64,000 nucleotides of DNA from Spirogloea muscicola (GCA_009602725.1 WELB01000050.1:439816-503815), one strand, 5' to 3'; shown: positions 23,640-35,312, counted from the first letter of the stretch. Notes: a model not told the origin generated them from the letters alone. Made by a program: numbers and translations.

Positions 23640-24600
23640 GTCCGGGTCTGCCAGGAGCGATGCCCGGCTTCAACGCCGCCGGTTCGCTCGCACAAGCCTT
23701 CCGAATGCGCCTGGCAGTATCGTTTCCACGCTCACTTGCCCACGCCGTCCACACGCGAGCAGGCCGTGCGATAGCCGCCGCCTCTGGGTCTCGGCGGAGT
23801 GCCTCTTTCCCAGCAGCGAGCTATTCCGACCTGATGTTGCTCACTCGCGGATACTGAGCTTCCCTCTGCATCGTCTTGTGTTTTAGTCGTGTTTCGTAGT
23901 GTAGTCCTTTTTCGGCACCTCTTTCTTTGGCTTTGGACATTGTCCGTTCTTGCTGGGCTGGCTTTGCCAGCTCCTCTTCTCTATGGGCGAGCACTTTCTG
24001 CTTGACGTCCCTTCGCCTTTGTTTGATGAAAGCTCTTCAAAGACAAGGCAGTGGCTGTGAAAGGCCAACCCAAAAGAATGTCTAAGGTCTGAAAGGGCCG
24101 GATGGCGCAGTTCCTTCGAATGAAGGAATGGAGTGTGCATTGAGTGATGGAGGGCCTGAGTAGCCAAGTACAATGGCAAGCACATCAATGAATGTAGATG
24201 AGAAGAAAGACGCTTCCAGGAGAGAGAAGGGCTTGCCCATTGAGGATAGGGGCTGGAAAAGCCAGCCCAAAACAGGAGTGGGCGGTGGCTGGGAGAGGCC
24301 AGCCCAGAAAAAAGAATGAACATAGATGTAGATCACCTGGTGCTAAGCTGACCCGCTCAGTAACCACGAGTCAGCACGTAGAGGTCAGTAACTGATGCCC
24401 AAATACCGGGACGGCGATTTGCCATTGTGCCACCAGCTAAAGGGGAAGAGTGTGAATTAATAGATGGAGGGCCTGTGTGCTAGCTTGAGAGTGAGCCACC
24501 AGCTAACGCTCGACCAGCTTTCTAGTGAGAGCATGAGCCTGAGCTTACGGCAAACAGGCTGCCAAAATGAAGGAGCAGAGCATTTCCACAAGGGACGAGT
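23640..24600. repeat. LINE 3'-end copies upstream of PGRL1
   Basis: 23655-24000 (+) is one of the best-preserved 3' ends. A frame at 23660-23857 encodes RMRLAVSFPRSLAHAVHTRAG and ends SDLMLLTRGY stop, followed by the tail and hairpin at 23955-23975. 24020-24110 (-), 24225-24260 (-) and 24280-24320 (-) are tail fragments. About 24120-24600 (-) carries the 3' untranslated part of the LINE copies, with AGGGCCTGAGTAGCCAAGTAC and CTCGACCAGCTTTCT, twice. Confidence 0.75.
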
Positions 24601-26085
24601 ACTTCGAAAGGTAAGCTCTTCCGAAGAAGCGAGGGCAGTGCATAGGGACATACCAGGTATGACTGGGGCCGAGGGCTGTCAAAAGCCAGCCCACAGTATG
24701 AGGACTTTACAGGAGAACAAAGTTCTCATAGGTGCAATTGGTGGCTCTTGAGGGCCAGCAAAAGAAAGAAATGAAGCTCTTTCAAATGGGGCAATGGCTG
24801 GAGAATAAGACAAGGTCCGAGGGAGCCGGGCAGGCCATTATGGCAGCTACGCAAGGGGCTATGATTAAAGAGTGTCAGTAAGTGTGTCTTGGCGTCGCTG
24901 CACCCTTCGCTTTTCCTGAAGTGCCCCACATGGAAAGCGCTACTTCAAAGAAGACGGTTCTTGAGAGAGGCCAGCCCAAAGGAATCGACAAAGTTGGGCG
25001 AGCAACACAGCAGATGGGGCTCAGCAAAGCAAGACCGGAACCTCAGTAACAACCTATGTAACGGATGTTGATTTGGGCTAAGACCGAGAAAGAGTCGGCC
25101 CTTCTGGAAAAGGCAACATCACCACTGTTATGCATTTCTCCGCCGACCCACCAGGATAGTCTGAGCTAAAGCAAGAGCAGCAGCGAAGAGCAAGCCTGAC
25201 CTTTGGGAAAAGACTGGGGTCCCAGTCTTTCCCCACTCAAAGAGAAGGCCGCTGGTAGAACGAGGAGCAAGAGATATCTTCTGATCCAATGAATTGCCTC
25301 AACAATCTTTCATCTGTATGACTCTTACTAGTATCCACAGGTTGAGTAGGTTACGTCACTGATCCTACTCATCATCAGCATGGCTGGCATCGCGGCACCA
25401 AGGGTGTCCGAGTTCATTTGCCAATCAGCTACAAATCAGCTACAGAGAGCTGCTTTCTCGGACATAACCTGCTGCATTCTGGGGCATGGTGCACAAACGA
25501 GCTTCCTGTCCTAAGCTGGCCACCTCTGCCATGTATACCACTGTGGCTTCAAACAATTCCCAAAACCAGCACCCCACGGAATCAGCAGAAAGCACCTGGC
25601 ATCAGCTTCTGATGATCAATGTCAAAGGAAATTGCAAGTTTTCACCTATGTAATGCAAAGAGGCTGCAAGCCACCATTCTAAGTGCAAATGCGGAGGGAA
25701 AGCTCTTCAGCATTGCTCCACAGATGGATGCAAGGGCGACCTATGTCCGGACAACCCAGCAAATGATTATCTCGACGATAAATTAGAACTACTGATGTGG
25801 CTGCAGTAGCTGCTCTTTTTTGTCCAAGAGCAAGCACAATCTATTTACTCTTGTGCTGCTTTTTCACTGAGTAGGATGTGACAACACGCCCATGAAGCGG
25901 CTTTGGGGGCCGGTTATTCTCGCGCTCGCCATTGCTTACTGCCGAAATTGCCGATTGAAATAGTTCCACCTACACTGGCACAAGATATTATGCGCATTGA
26001 ACAGCAGATTCAGCTGGACCAGAGAGCACCTATGATGGACTGTAGTCTTCACGAGTGAGAAGTAGCCTGGGCATAAATTATACTG
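24600..26085. other. intergenic region with faint repeat fragments
   Basis: Short LINE-tail fragments appear near 24670-24695, 24735-24830 and 24960-25000. From about 25100 to 26085 I see no gene and no clear repeat. Confidence 0.45.
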
Positions 26086-27599
26086 TCATAATCCGGAGAA
26101 CAGATTAGCGAGATGCTTCACAGGGAGGCCAGCTATGCATTGAGAGAGTGAAAGAGTGGTTACCTGGTCTACCAAGACGGTCTGGAACTTCTGCAGGACA
26201 TACCACTGGACGGTCTGGTTACAACCTGGGGTCGTAAGGCTGCCCTCATATGTGTAGAAGTCAAGGGCCGATGATGCTGCACTCGTGGTCAAGAAGCTCT
26301 TTGGATTCACAGTGACCCTAACGGTGAGGTTCGAGACTGTGTGTGGAGCAGATGGCAAGATGCTGCACATGAAAATCAGCGTGAAGGTTGAGGTGTATCA
26401 GAATCATAAATGTGTCAGTCTACCCTCGGTATTAGATTTTCTGTGCGAGCTTTTCCGTGTGTATTATGCTACTTGCTACTAGAAGAGATTATCCTTGCCG
26501 TACAAGCAGGTTGGCCTTTCAGCACCAGGCTGGAAAACTCACGTGTTTAGGATCTTGTTTGCCGTGTTATGGGGGTCCAACTTGTAGATCACCCCCACGA
26601 CGGCAATCCATCGATTTGTCTTTGACATTGGTGTGGACAAAGTGGCCTGTGGACAAAGTGGCCTTCTAGTGCCCCAAAAAGGCCGTCGATTGCGTGCTCA
26701 CTGTATGCATGCCAGTGAAATTGGCTCAGGCTCCAGACCTCACCATCTGGTGTCTTCAGCTGATTTGTGGTGTCCTCTGAAGGCTCGACCTCTGAGGTAG
26801 AGAAGCAGAGTGAGGCTGAGTCAACACTTTGGACCCAGCCTTCGCTTCCAATCCCACGTAGATCAGCTGCCTTATATTGTGTTGCAAGTGGTTCATCTCT
26901 CAGAGTGATGACTTGTCCTGACTGTTGCATACATGAGCTGCACGAGCATTGGACTTCTTGCCTTCAGACATATAAGCTGGCAATGATGCATGACATGCAT
27001 CACAAGCCCCGTGCTGGGAATCCACCAACGGCATGGCCGGTGTTGAGTACGATGACCTCCATGCTGTCTACATATGATAGGACGAAGCTCGAGGTGCTGC
27101 CTGCTTTCTTCACGTTCGCCTTGACAATGTTGATGGGAGATTGCATTTCACCGTTGCGGCACTGTGCCAGCTGCCACCTCCAGTCATAGCAAACAAGTCA
27201 GTGCAAATTGTTGTGAATGAGCCCTTCTAGCTGTCAGGGCTGCAAGATACAGGGCAAGTGCAGGTCCCAATTGGCACTGATGATGCCTGTGTGCGCCCTG
27301 GCTGAAAGCAAAAAGGTGCAGGCCGTCCTGTGTCGCTCTCTGTAAGCACCCATACTCACAAGCAGTAGCACGAGGTGTAACATCATTGCTCAGAAAATCC
27401 TGAAACATGGGTGGTTCACAGAGTCTGACGCCAATATTACGACTGATCGTGGCAGCCGTGTTGTACTTGTCTAGAGGTTTAAGAGGGCAGTGCTCACCAC
27501 CCAATCCTCGCCGTCTGAAGAATAGTCGAAGGCCGCCATAGCACCCTTCAACGTGCAGAGGACCAGTGTCCATAAGGCAAGCTGGCCAAGCTTGGCCAT
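26086..27599 (-). CDS. alpha-type carbonic anhydrase, frame uncertain in the middle
   Basis: The ATG at 27599 opens a short signal-like peptide (MAKLGQLALWTLVLCTLKGA) followed by FDYSSDGEDW, the usual alpha-CA start. Later exons carry CRNGEMQSPINIV (about 27170), LNTGHAVGG (about 27040), VWSLSQFHWHAYSEHAIDG (about 26720, two zinc-ligand histidines in HWH), a GHFVH block for the third ligand (about 26660), NRWIAVVGVIYKL (about 26600) and FYTYEGSLTTPGCNQTVQW (about 26230), the conserved C-terminal motif. The stop is at 26086. The enzyme hydrates CO2 to bicarbonate, and the signal suggests a lumenal, periplasmic or secreted location. A 16-base direct duplication (GGCCACTTTGTCCACA twice, about 26636-26667) lies where the third histidine falls. 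The frames before and after it do not join simply, so this copy may be damaged or misassembled there. Confidence 0.85.
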
Positions 27600-27879
27600 C
27601 TCGAAGCGTGAGGAGGTGTCGCGCAAGAGGCGACAGGACGACGGCAGCCAGCAGCGATCCGCGGCGGGGAGAAGAGGGGAAGATGGGTGGGGGAACGCGC
27701 GAGTGCCAACTCCCGCTCCAGGGAGGCAAACGATGCGTGCTGGACCTTGGGAGCAAGGGGAAGCTCCAGAAAGGGGCGATGGCTTCAAGAAGCCAGACCA
27801 CGAGAATGGTCGGGCTGCAGGAGGAGCGGGGCAGGGAGGCCCCCCCCTGGACAAGAAATCAGAAGGCTGGTAGCAGGCT

Positions 27880-28799
27880 AGTCACGGCAGGTGGGTTGCA
27901 CAAGAGAGAGAAGGATGCTTCCAGGGGAGGGCGGTGGCTGTGAGAGGCCAGCCCAGAAACAAGAAAGGACAAAGTTCAGAAAGGGCCAGGGAAAACAAAA
28001 AAGGACCCAGGGAATCAAGTAGTAGGTGGGGATGTACAGGGGAGAGGAGTTAGGGACTGAAGGGAGTACGAACTTTGTTGCACCCACTTGGCATGGGTGC
28101 CTTGTCTTTTTCTCATTGGTAGCAGCGTACGAACCCATCCCGAGTGCCCCCGCGGCCTGTCCACGTGGCGGGCAGTTGAGTAGCCAGGTGGCAAGCGTGG
28201 CTGGGTCGTGACGCAGAGCGGGTTAGGAAGCCAATGCGCGAGGTGCGCACTAACTGAAGAAAGCTCTCGTCCAATGTAAGGCAATGGCTGTGAGAAGAGG
28301 CTAGCCCGAAGTATTGTACTAGGGTCTCAGGGCTGAAAGGCGCAAAAAGCGAGTGACCGCTCAAGAGAGAGAAGGCGCGCGGTGCGCATGAAATGAAAGC
28401 GAGGCCAATTCAAGCCATTACATTGTTCAGGCAGAAAATGCAGAAAGTGCAAAGAATGCAGCGCAAAGAATGTGGCTACATGAAAAGACGCCCTATACTA
28501 GGAGGGCCGGAGGTGCCACAGAGCGGGGGGAGCCGTGCTGACGGGGGCCATGTCGACTCGACCGGTACCGCTTGTGGAGCTGCTAGAGGTCCATGGCCCG
28601 TGCGCTGCACCTTCGTGCCGGGAGAGCCCTCGCTGCTGCCTCTGGCTCTGTCCAGGGGACCCACTTCCAGGACCCTAGCCTCTCTGATTTGCGGCTGCTT
28701 AGCAGGGGTTACTGAGTAATTTGTAGCTGCTTTCTTTCTTTGTGTGCTTTGGTTTCTTAGCGCTTCCTCTGGCTTCCTCTGGCCCCCTTCTCGTTCTTT
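27880..28799. repeat. LINE-tail and other dispersed repeat copies
   Basis: 27915-27990 (-) and 28250-28345 (-) are LINE tails (GGCAATGGCTGTGAGA..CTAGCCC..GGTCTCAGGGC). 28365-28440 is a separate short repeat (AGAGAGAAGGCGCGCGGTGC, then GCATGAAATGAAAG..GAGGCCAATTCAAGCC). Copies of it recur near 29770, 56200, 56345 and 63895, and inverted at about 30305. 28560-28799 (+) is a terminal-peptide segment plus tail that runs into the N gap. Confidence 0.7.
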
Positions 28800-29061
28800 N
28801 NNNNNNNNNNNNNNNNNNNNNNNNNNNNNNNNNNNNNNNNNNNNNNNNNNNNNNNNNNNNNNNNNNNNNNNNNNNNNNNNNNNNNNNNNNNNNNNNNNNN
28901 NNNNNNNNNNNNNNNNNNNNNNNNNNNNNNNNNNNNNNNNNNNNNNNNNNNNNNNNNNNNNNNNNNNNNNNNNNNNNNNNNNNNNNNNNNNNNNNNNNNN
29001 NNNNNNNNNNNNNNNNNNNNNNNNNNNNNNNNNNNNNNNNNNNNNNNNNNNNNNNNNNNNN
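28800..29061. other. assembly gap (262 N)
   Basis: An unbroken run of n. Both flanks are repeat DNA, so copy number here is unknown and open frames crossing the gap are meaningless. Confidence 0.99.
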
Positions 29062-29450
29062 GCTGCCCGTGAAGACAGGAGGCGCTTGGTAGGGGAGGAC
29101 GAGCTCGGCTCCCGCCGGGGTAGAGGAGGCCGGGGCGCCCGAGGCCGCCGCCGCGGGGCTTGAAGCGTCGGGAGGAGCAGCTGTCGCTGGCGCAGGCACG
29201 GGGAACTGCTGCCCAGCCGAGGGTGACCGGGGGAACTCGGCAGCGGCGAGGCAACCAGAGGGGCGGGGGCAGGGTCTGGCGCGGCCTTGAGCGTGGCGCC
29301 CGAAGAAGCCCCGGGGCCTGGCGCGGCCATGAGCTCGTCGGCGCCAGCTCGCCAGCCGGCGGCAGCGGGGGGCGAAAGGACCGCCGCCGCCGCCGCGGCG
29401 GCGGCGGCGGCGGCGCGGGGGGCAAGCGCGGGCGCGCCAACGGTCGGGTT
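29062..29450. repeat. GC-rich dispersed repeat, copy 1
   Basis: This segment shares GAAGCCCCGGGGCCTGG, GCGGCCATGAGC and GCGCGCCAACGGTCGG-like strings with 44890-45400. On the minus strand it gives a proline/arginine-rich frame. It often sits next to LINE tails, so it could be a 5' part or ORF1 of the same element, but I cannot show that. Confidence 0.55.
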
Positions 29451-29823
29451 GGGGGAGAGAGAGAGAGCAAGAAGCTCTAGTCAGCAAGTGCAGATCAGAA
29501 TAACTAGAGGGCGGGAAAAAGTCGCCCTGTCGGAACCCGGAGGCACCGCCAAGGCGCGGGCTGCCCTCAAGTGGACGAACTTGAAGGGGAGGCAACGAGA
29601 GAGAAGAGAGAAGTGGCACTCCCAATGGGGGCAAGGGCCGCGAAAAGCCAGCCCAAAAAGAATTGACGAAGGTACGGAGGGGCCTACAAACGTGTAGCAT
29701 CTACAAAGGGGTCGGAAGATGCTATGTCAGAACAGGGGAAGGATGGATCACTCAGTAGTTACGACTGAGAAGAGAGAAGGCGCGCGGCTGCGCATGAAGT
29801 GAAAGGGAGGCCAAAGCAAGCCA

Positions 29824-29879
29824 GTACACTGTGTGTTAGGTGCCACCTACCCCCAGGTGGCACCTAAGCCGCAGTGTAG
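29824..29879. repeat. long perfect hairpin, copy 1
   Basis: Arms 29836-29848 (TTAGGTGCCACCT) and 29855-29867 (AGGTGGCACCTAA) are perfect 13-base complements around a 6-base loop. Outer TACACTG and CAGTGTA extend the palindrome after a mismatch bubble. Confidence 0.85.
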
Positions 29880-30194
29880 GAAGGAACGTGGCACCTATTT
29901 AGGGAGTGTACTGGGGAAGGTGGCTTTTTCACATTCTTTTTCTTGGGCTGGCTGTTCCAGGCCATATCCTCAATGGGCGAGCCCTTTCTTTCTTTTTCAC
30001 AGTGTACTCGCTTGCTTTGGCCTCCCCTTCAGAATTTGTCCACTTCCGGGCAGGCCGCGCCTTGGCGGTGCCTCCGGGTTCCGACTGGGCAACGTTTTTC
30101 CGCCCTTCAATAATTTTGATCTGCACTTGCTGACTTAGCTTGTTGAGCGCCCCACTGGCAGGTATCATGGAGAGTAATTTCGAGCTTTTGAGTA

Positions 30195-30248
30195 CCCTGT
30201 GTTTGGTGCCTGCCACCTTCACCCGGGTGGCACCTGACACGGTGTAGG
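30195..30248. repeat. long hairpin, copy 2
   Basis: GTGTTTGGTGCCTGCCACC and GGGTGGCACCTGACAC form an imperfect hairpin related in sequence and orientation to the one at 29824-29879. It is followed by the same GTGTAGG string. Confidence 0.75.
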
Positions 30249-30349
30249 GGGGGAGGTGGCCGCTAATACATAGCCATCGCCTTATGCTGAATGAGCTAGT
30301 TCTTCCAAATTTCATGCGCACCGCGCGCCTTCTCTACAAAGGGTGCGAG

Positions 30350-31535
30350 TGCGAGGGCCTCTTGCAACTCAGCCCCGACACGGCCCCCGTGGAAGTATAA
30401 ATATCAACAGTCGCCCATCAACGACCTGCCAATAGCCCCGTAACCCATCACTTTAGCCCAACAGTATGCCTAATCAGTCTCCCACCGCCAGACTACTGAT
30501 GGTGGCCTCATCGTCCAAAATGTCACAACTAGTGTCAACATTGACGTCTGATGTCAACGTCCATTACAGTCTCCAGCTCACGGTGGCTTTTCAGCACCGA
30601 TTCCAGCACTAACATCACCTTGTCACATCGCAAATATATTTTAGCGCCAATCTCTGATCAAGGAAATAGACAACCTCACAAATTGCTCGCTTCTTGAATT
30701 GCCTGGTCTCCAAGCATCTGTTAAGCCATCTTACCTGCGGCAGATATGCCAACTATTAGACATCGGTACACTGGGGGCTTATGTTTGATTGTCGTCGCCC
30801 AGCGCGTCTGTGGAATGCTGCTTGGCACCTGCAGCAGGAGAAGAGCAGGCGCTATTGGCCAGGGCCACCACAGCCCAGGTCCTGCTTCAGTATCCACAGC
30901 TGCTTAGCATAAAGAGATGCTTCGGCAGTGCAATGGGTCCTGATGAAGACTCCATCACTGGTCCGTCATCTACCAGCGGCTGGCTAAGTGTTAGGTGCTC
31001 AAAGCACCGCTGCAAGGATGACATGACGTCTACCTCTATCCTCATCCCTGGTCTTCTTTCATCATCTTCAATGTCGACACAACTGTTGTTTCTTCACGTC
31101 AATGCGAATGTCTTGCACTAGCAGCAAGCATAAATTCTGAGGGGTTACTTCATTGGTGACATGTCAGCATGGTATCTGACTTGGATATACCGCGATACAG
31201 AGTTGGTGCACGGAGGGGGGCTAGCTAGGAAAATACTGTTCGTTTACTAAGTCAAGAGGGAGGCCCTGAGGATTCAATACATCCAATGCACCCACCAGTC
31301 CCCCATGCGCTGTTACCTTTGCCTTGGTTGATGTGCATTGTGCTCTAGAGTACCGCGATGGACTGAGCTCTGAGCATTCTATGTCACCACATTCAATACG
31401 TGAAACCTTGTGACAGTATAGCCTCATTGTAGCTCTCTTGCAATGGCCCAGCTCAACCGAACACACCTCATGCAGATTTGACTACCCAGGCATCCAGAGC
31501 CCCCAACGCACTGCGACAAACATCAATCAAATCGT
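30350..31535. other. intergenic region, no gene seen
   Basis: Downstream flank of the OTP51-like gene. A plus frame at 30789-31121 has no family resemblance and I do not call it. No repeats are recognised. Confidence 0.45.
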
Positions 31536-34500
31536 TCACGACAAGGGCGAAACATTTGCACCATTTGCGTAGCTCTGTCTTTGCAAGTTACAATTCTCCC
31601 CTTCATTCTCGGCAACATCCTCCTCACAGTCAAGATCTGAGATCCGTGGCCCTGTCGTATCCATTTCCTCCAACTTATCCTCAGTGTAATCGACATTTCC
31701 ATGAGCCTTAAGCCCCGACTGTATTTTTGATGCATACTCGGGCAGTAAATGCTGCTCCATGAGCTTCCACAGCCACACTGCCGACCTACCAGTGACTCTG
31801 ATTACAGACGAACCGCTCTTCCCAACATCATGACTGCAGTCGACCGCCCGGAACTTGAGTGTTTTGAGGACCAGCTTCACCTCCTTCTGTGGGTACTTGC
31901 CTGCTTGAAAGACAAGGCTGCCAGAAGACGGGCAGAAATGGCCGGAGTACATGTACCAGTAGGCCAGAACGCGCGGGTGTAGCCACCTGTGTATGAGGGG
32001 TGGAATCCTGGGACTGCCTCCCGGGTTGTACTGGTGGAAGTAGAACTGTAATGATCGATGGCTGCGCAGCTTGAAAGGGATGTGAGAGGGCGCAGCAACA
32101 GATCGAGGGCCTCCGGCTTCCTCTGTACTCCTACTGTCGCTTTGTGAGTGATCGCTGGCCGCACTCGCCGCATCCGACGTCGAGACATCCTGCAGCAAGC
32201 CCTTGTAAAGCATCGCAAAGTGCCCCACGAGGCGCTCGGGAAGGACAAGCTCCACTCCGTAGCCGCCGCCACTGCCATCGCAAGGGACAACCCTTGCTCC
32301 GCCCAGCAGCGCGCCCACGAGCGCCTCGCGCTGCTGCGGCACCAGCTTCGGCTCTGGGCTCTGCTCTTGGCTCTCACCAGCCTCCTCTCCCAGCGCGTCA
32401 AGCAAGTGATTTTGCGCCTCTCTTGTCAGCGTATATTTCTTCGCCGACCGGGCCGTCATGTACGCGTGCACCTCCTTGATGGCCTCCTTGTTGCCGACCC
32501 GCCCATAGCCCTCAAGCATGAGACAAAATACGACACTGTTGACACCCAAACCCAGCGGGCTTCTCATGCCATCGTAGATGTGCCTGGCCTTGTCCATGTG
32601 CCCGCCCTTTGTGTACAGGTCGAGAAGGGCGATGCAGACCTCCATTGTGTACTTCAGGCCCGACGCTGCCATGTCTTCAACCAGAAGCTCAGCCGCCTTG
32701 ACGTCGTCCAGGTCACGAGCGAAATGAAGAATCCTTGTGTACATGGCCTCCAGAGGCGACACTCCAGCGTCCTTCATGTCCTTGAGCAGATCCAAGGCCT
32801 TTCCCAAGAGCTTCTTCCTTCTAAGCACTTCCAAGTAGATCCTGCCGACCTGCAAAGAGAGCTCAAAGGATAAAGTTGTCAGAATCAGGACCCTGCAGCC
32901 TCGGTAGCAGCTACCAGCGACAGAGATGATGCTCAAGTCAGCTACTGCTCTCAAATAGGAGTCCTTCATAACCTACACATTTATGAGGCAGGTTGACTTT
33001 ATTCACCTCATACGCGACAGCAACGCCAGACTCCTTGAGACTTTGGTATGTTGCCTCAGCCTTCTCTAAGAGTCCAGCGTCGAAACATATTTGGATGAGA
33101 GCACAGAAGTCACTGGCAGAAGGCACTTGGTTGACCGACAGTATTGAAGCAAGCGCCTGCTCAGCCCTTTCCACAATGGGCTCCAGCCCGAGTTCCGTCA
33201 AACCATCGATACTGCTCCTGCCAGGGGACACTTCTCCTGCAGCATCCAACCCACCTGCCAGCATCTGTTTTCTTCCTGGCATCAGGCGAGCGCAGGCCTG
33301 GATGACAGCTGCGTGCTCGCCAGCACCCGGTTGAAAGCCCGCCCCGGCCATCTCCGTCATCAACTTATCCACCAGGGGAAGGTCGCCACTTCGCCCCGCA
33401 AGCCGGATGAGCATGCCGTACCTCTCGCAGCCAATCTGCCAAGGCAATAAGGTCACCGATCTCTTAGAGATGTAAGCTGTCCAAGCTTCGCAAGCTACTT
33501 CACAAATTGGAAACCAGTCGCGGGTGTTGACAGGGATAAGCACAATGTCGTCGAGCTGGGACTACGTAAGCCATACAAGCGAAAGAGCAAGAGTGTCAGC
33601 CAGCGCACTTCCTGCGAGCCCAAGGAGGCCAGGTCACGCGCAAGGACTTCCGCATCGGGCGCAAATTGCCAACCCCACCGCGAGGCGGCTGTAGCCTTCA
33701 ACAGCTTCTCCTGCATGACGCAAGGCAGCAGCTGTGATGATGACAAACATTGGCAACAAGTCGGCTGCGTCAGCAAGCACAGGGGTTTGTGCTCGCTGCA
33801 GGGGCTCACAAGGCCGCGACAGTGACCCGACCTGCAGGGCAGGCGAGGGCTTGTGCTCGCCGAAGCGACCCATGCTGCGGTATGCCTCCCACGCGCGCTC
33901 GAGCACCACTGCGTCATCATTGTCGACGTCCTCGGCCAGGTAGCCCTCGATGACGGCCACATACGTCTCCGCGTCCGGCGCGCGGCCGGCCTCGGCGAGC
34001 ATGGCCAGCAGCTCGCGGACGCGCGACATCTTGCTTAGGCGCGCGGCGCCAACAATGAGGCCCTTGTAGAGCTGCACGTCTGGCTCAAACCACGGCCGCA
34101 TCCGCATCCACTTCAGGACCTGGCTCAGGGTTTGGGGTTTGGGGTTTAGGGTTTAGGTTTAGGGGTTCAGGTTTTTAGGGTAAGCCAAACCCTGTTATGA
34201 GCAAAGCACAAGAGCTTCGCATCCCTTATGACCTTAATGCTTGCACCCACCTCAGACCTTGCAGAAATATGATCAAAGGAAGCGAGTGTCCAAGTCCTAA
34301 GCCTTAAACCCCGAGTCTACAATCCTCAGCTGCACAAGCTCTCCTGAAGCCGCCCACAAGGAGCAGGTGTCGCCATGGCGGAGCTCGCTCGTCGCAGGAA
34401 GAACTGGCCAACAGCGGATGCTGCAACCAGCAGAGCTGCCACTGCATTGCCTAGTGGGCTGCTTGCTGGTAGAAACATGGAGCGGCAGGGGACGCGGTGT

Positions 34501-35312
34501 CTCACTCGGACGGCGCGCAGGACGTCGCCACGCTCCAGGAGGGCTCGCGCGACGAGGCGGCCGTCGTCGAGGCCCAGCCAGGCGCGCTGGGCGTTGAGGA
34601 GCTTCACCAGCGGCCCCGGACGGCAGGCCGCGACGTCGGCCACCACGGCGGCGCGCCGGGCGGAGCGCCACTCGGGCGTGGGCTCCACCAGGCCCTCCCG
34701 CCGCAGCTCCGCGCGCAGCTCGGCCATGCTGGCGCGCAGCTCGGCCTCCCGCTGGCCCCTCTTGCGGCCGATGGCCCGCACGTACTTGGGCGCCGCCGCC
34801 GCCGCCGGCGCTGGCGTCTCCGCCGATGGCCATGGCCGTCGGCGGCGCCGTGACGGCGACGGCGACGACGACGGCGGCGACGGCGCACCACCCGCAGGCC
34901 CCGCGGGGCTCCAGCGAGGGTCCCAACGACGTGGGCCGTCGTTGGCCTTCCCGCTCGTCCCGCCACTGGCGCCGCCATGCCGACCGGCGCCACTACCGCC
35001 GCCACTACCGCCACTACCGCCACTGCCGGCTCTGGCGGACAAGCACCGCAGCGAGACCAGCAGAGCCCCTCGACACCACCAGCGCTCGACCACCGTCGCC
35101 ACCTCCTGGTGGCGCGGCCGCCGCCAGTGCCTGCATGAGCGCGTCGCCGAACCGTCAGGCGAGGTGCTCGTGAAGGCGCCGCCGCCCAACACCACGAGCG
35201 GCAGCGGCAGCGGCAGCGGCAGCCTCGCCTGCAGAGCGCCGCAAGGGCGCCGGGCGCCATGGCGCTCCCTCGTCGCGCCCTGGCCTGCCGCGCCGTTGCT
35301 CGAGCAGCGCAA
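31536..35312 (-). CDS. OTP51: OTP51-like PPR protein with LAGLIDADG domains (plastid intron splicing)
   Basis: Five exons, roughly 35312-34495, 34115-33833, 33720-33612, 33438-33007 and 32851-31536, encode PPR units followed by a C-terminal LAGLIDADG-type region. PPR helices are seen in DVQLYKGLIVGAARLSKMSR, VSPLEAMYTRILHFARDLDD and EVCIALLDLYTKGGHMDKA. The C-terminal part has ALVGALLGGARV (first LAGLIDADG-like helix), then IPPLIHRWLHPRVLAYWYMY, the strongly conserved OTP51 block, and SAVWLWKLMEQHLLP. In Arabidopsis OTP51 promotes splicing of ycf3 intron 2 and other plastid group II introns. The N-terminus is Ala/Gly/Arg rich and could be an organelle targeting sequence, but its start is uncertain: 35312 is the farthest in-frame ATG. 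An acidic tail (CEEDVAENEGEN) ends the protein. Intron 1 holds a telomere-like tract. Confidence 0.88.
34127..34184. repeat. interstitial telomere-like tract next to a 3' splice site
   Basis: GGTTTGGGGTTTAGGGTTTAGG-type units lie in intron 1 of the OTP51-like gene. In the sense direction they read CCCTAAACCC and end 12 bases before the acceptor CAG at about 34116, so they occupy the place of a polypyrimidine tract. Confidence 0.8.

Larger units (their letters stand above)
29470..30345. repeat. LINE-tail copies flanked by two long hairpins
   Basis: 29480-29690 (-) and about 29930-30140 (+, ending LHLLT) are LINE 3'-end copies. 29770-29830 and 30305-30340 (inverted) are copies of the AGAGAGAAGGCGCGCGG repeat. 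Two related palindromes at 29824-29879 and 30195-30248 bracket the second LINE copy and are listed separately. Confidence 0.65.

Noticed and set aside
28476-29700. Minus-strand frames of 237-333 codons
   Set aside because: They cross the 262-base N gap and consist of repeat DNA on both sides.
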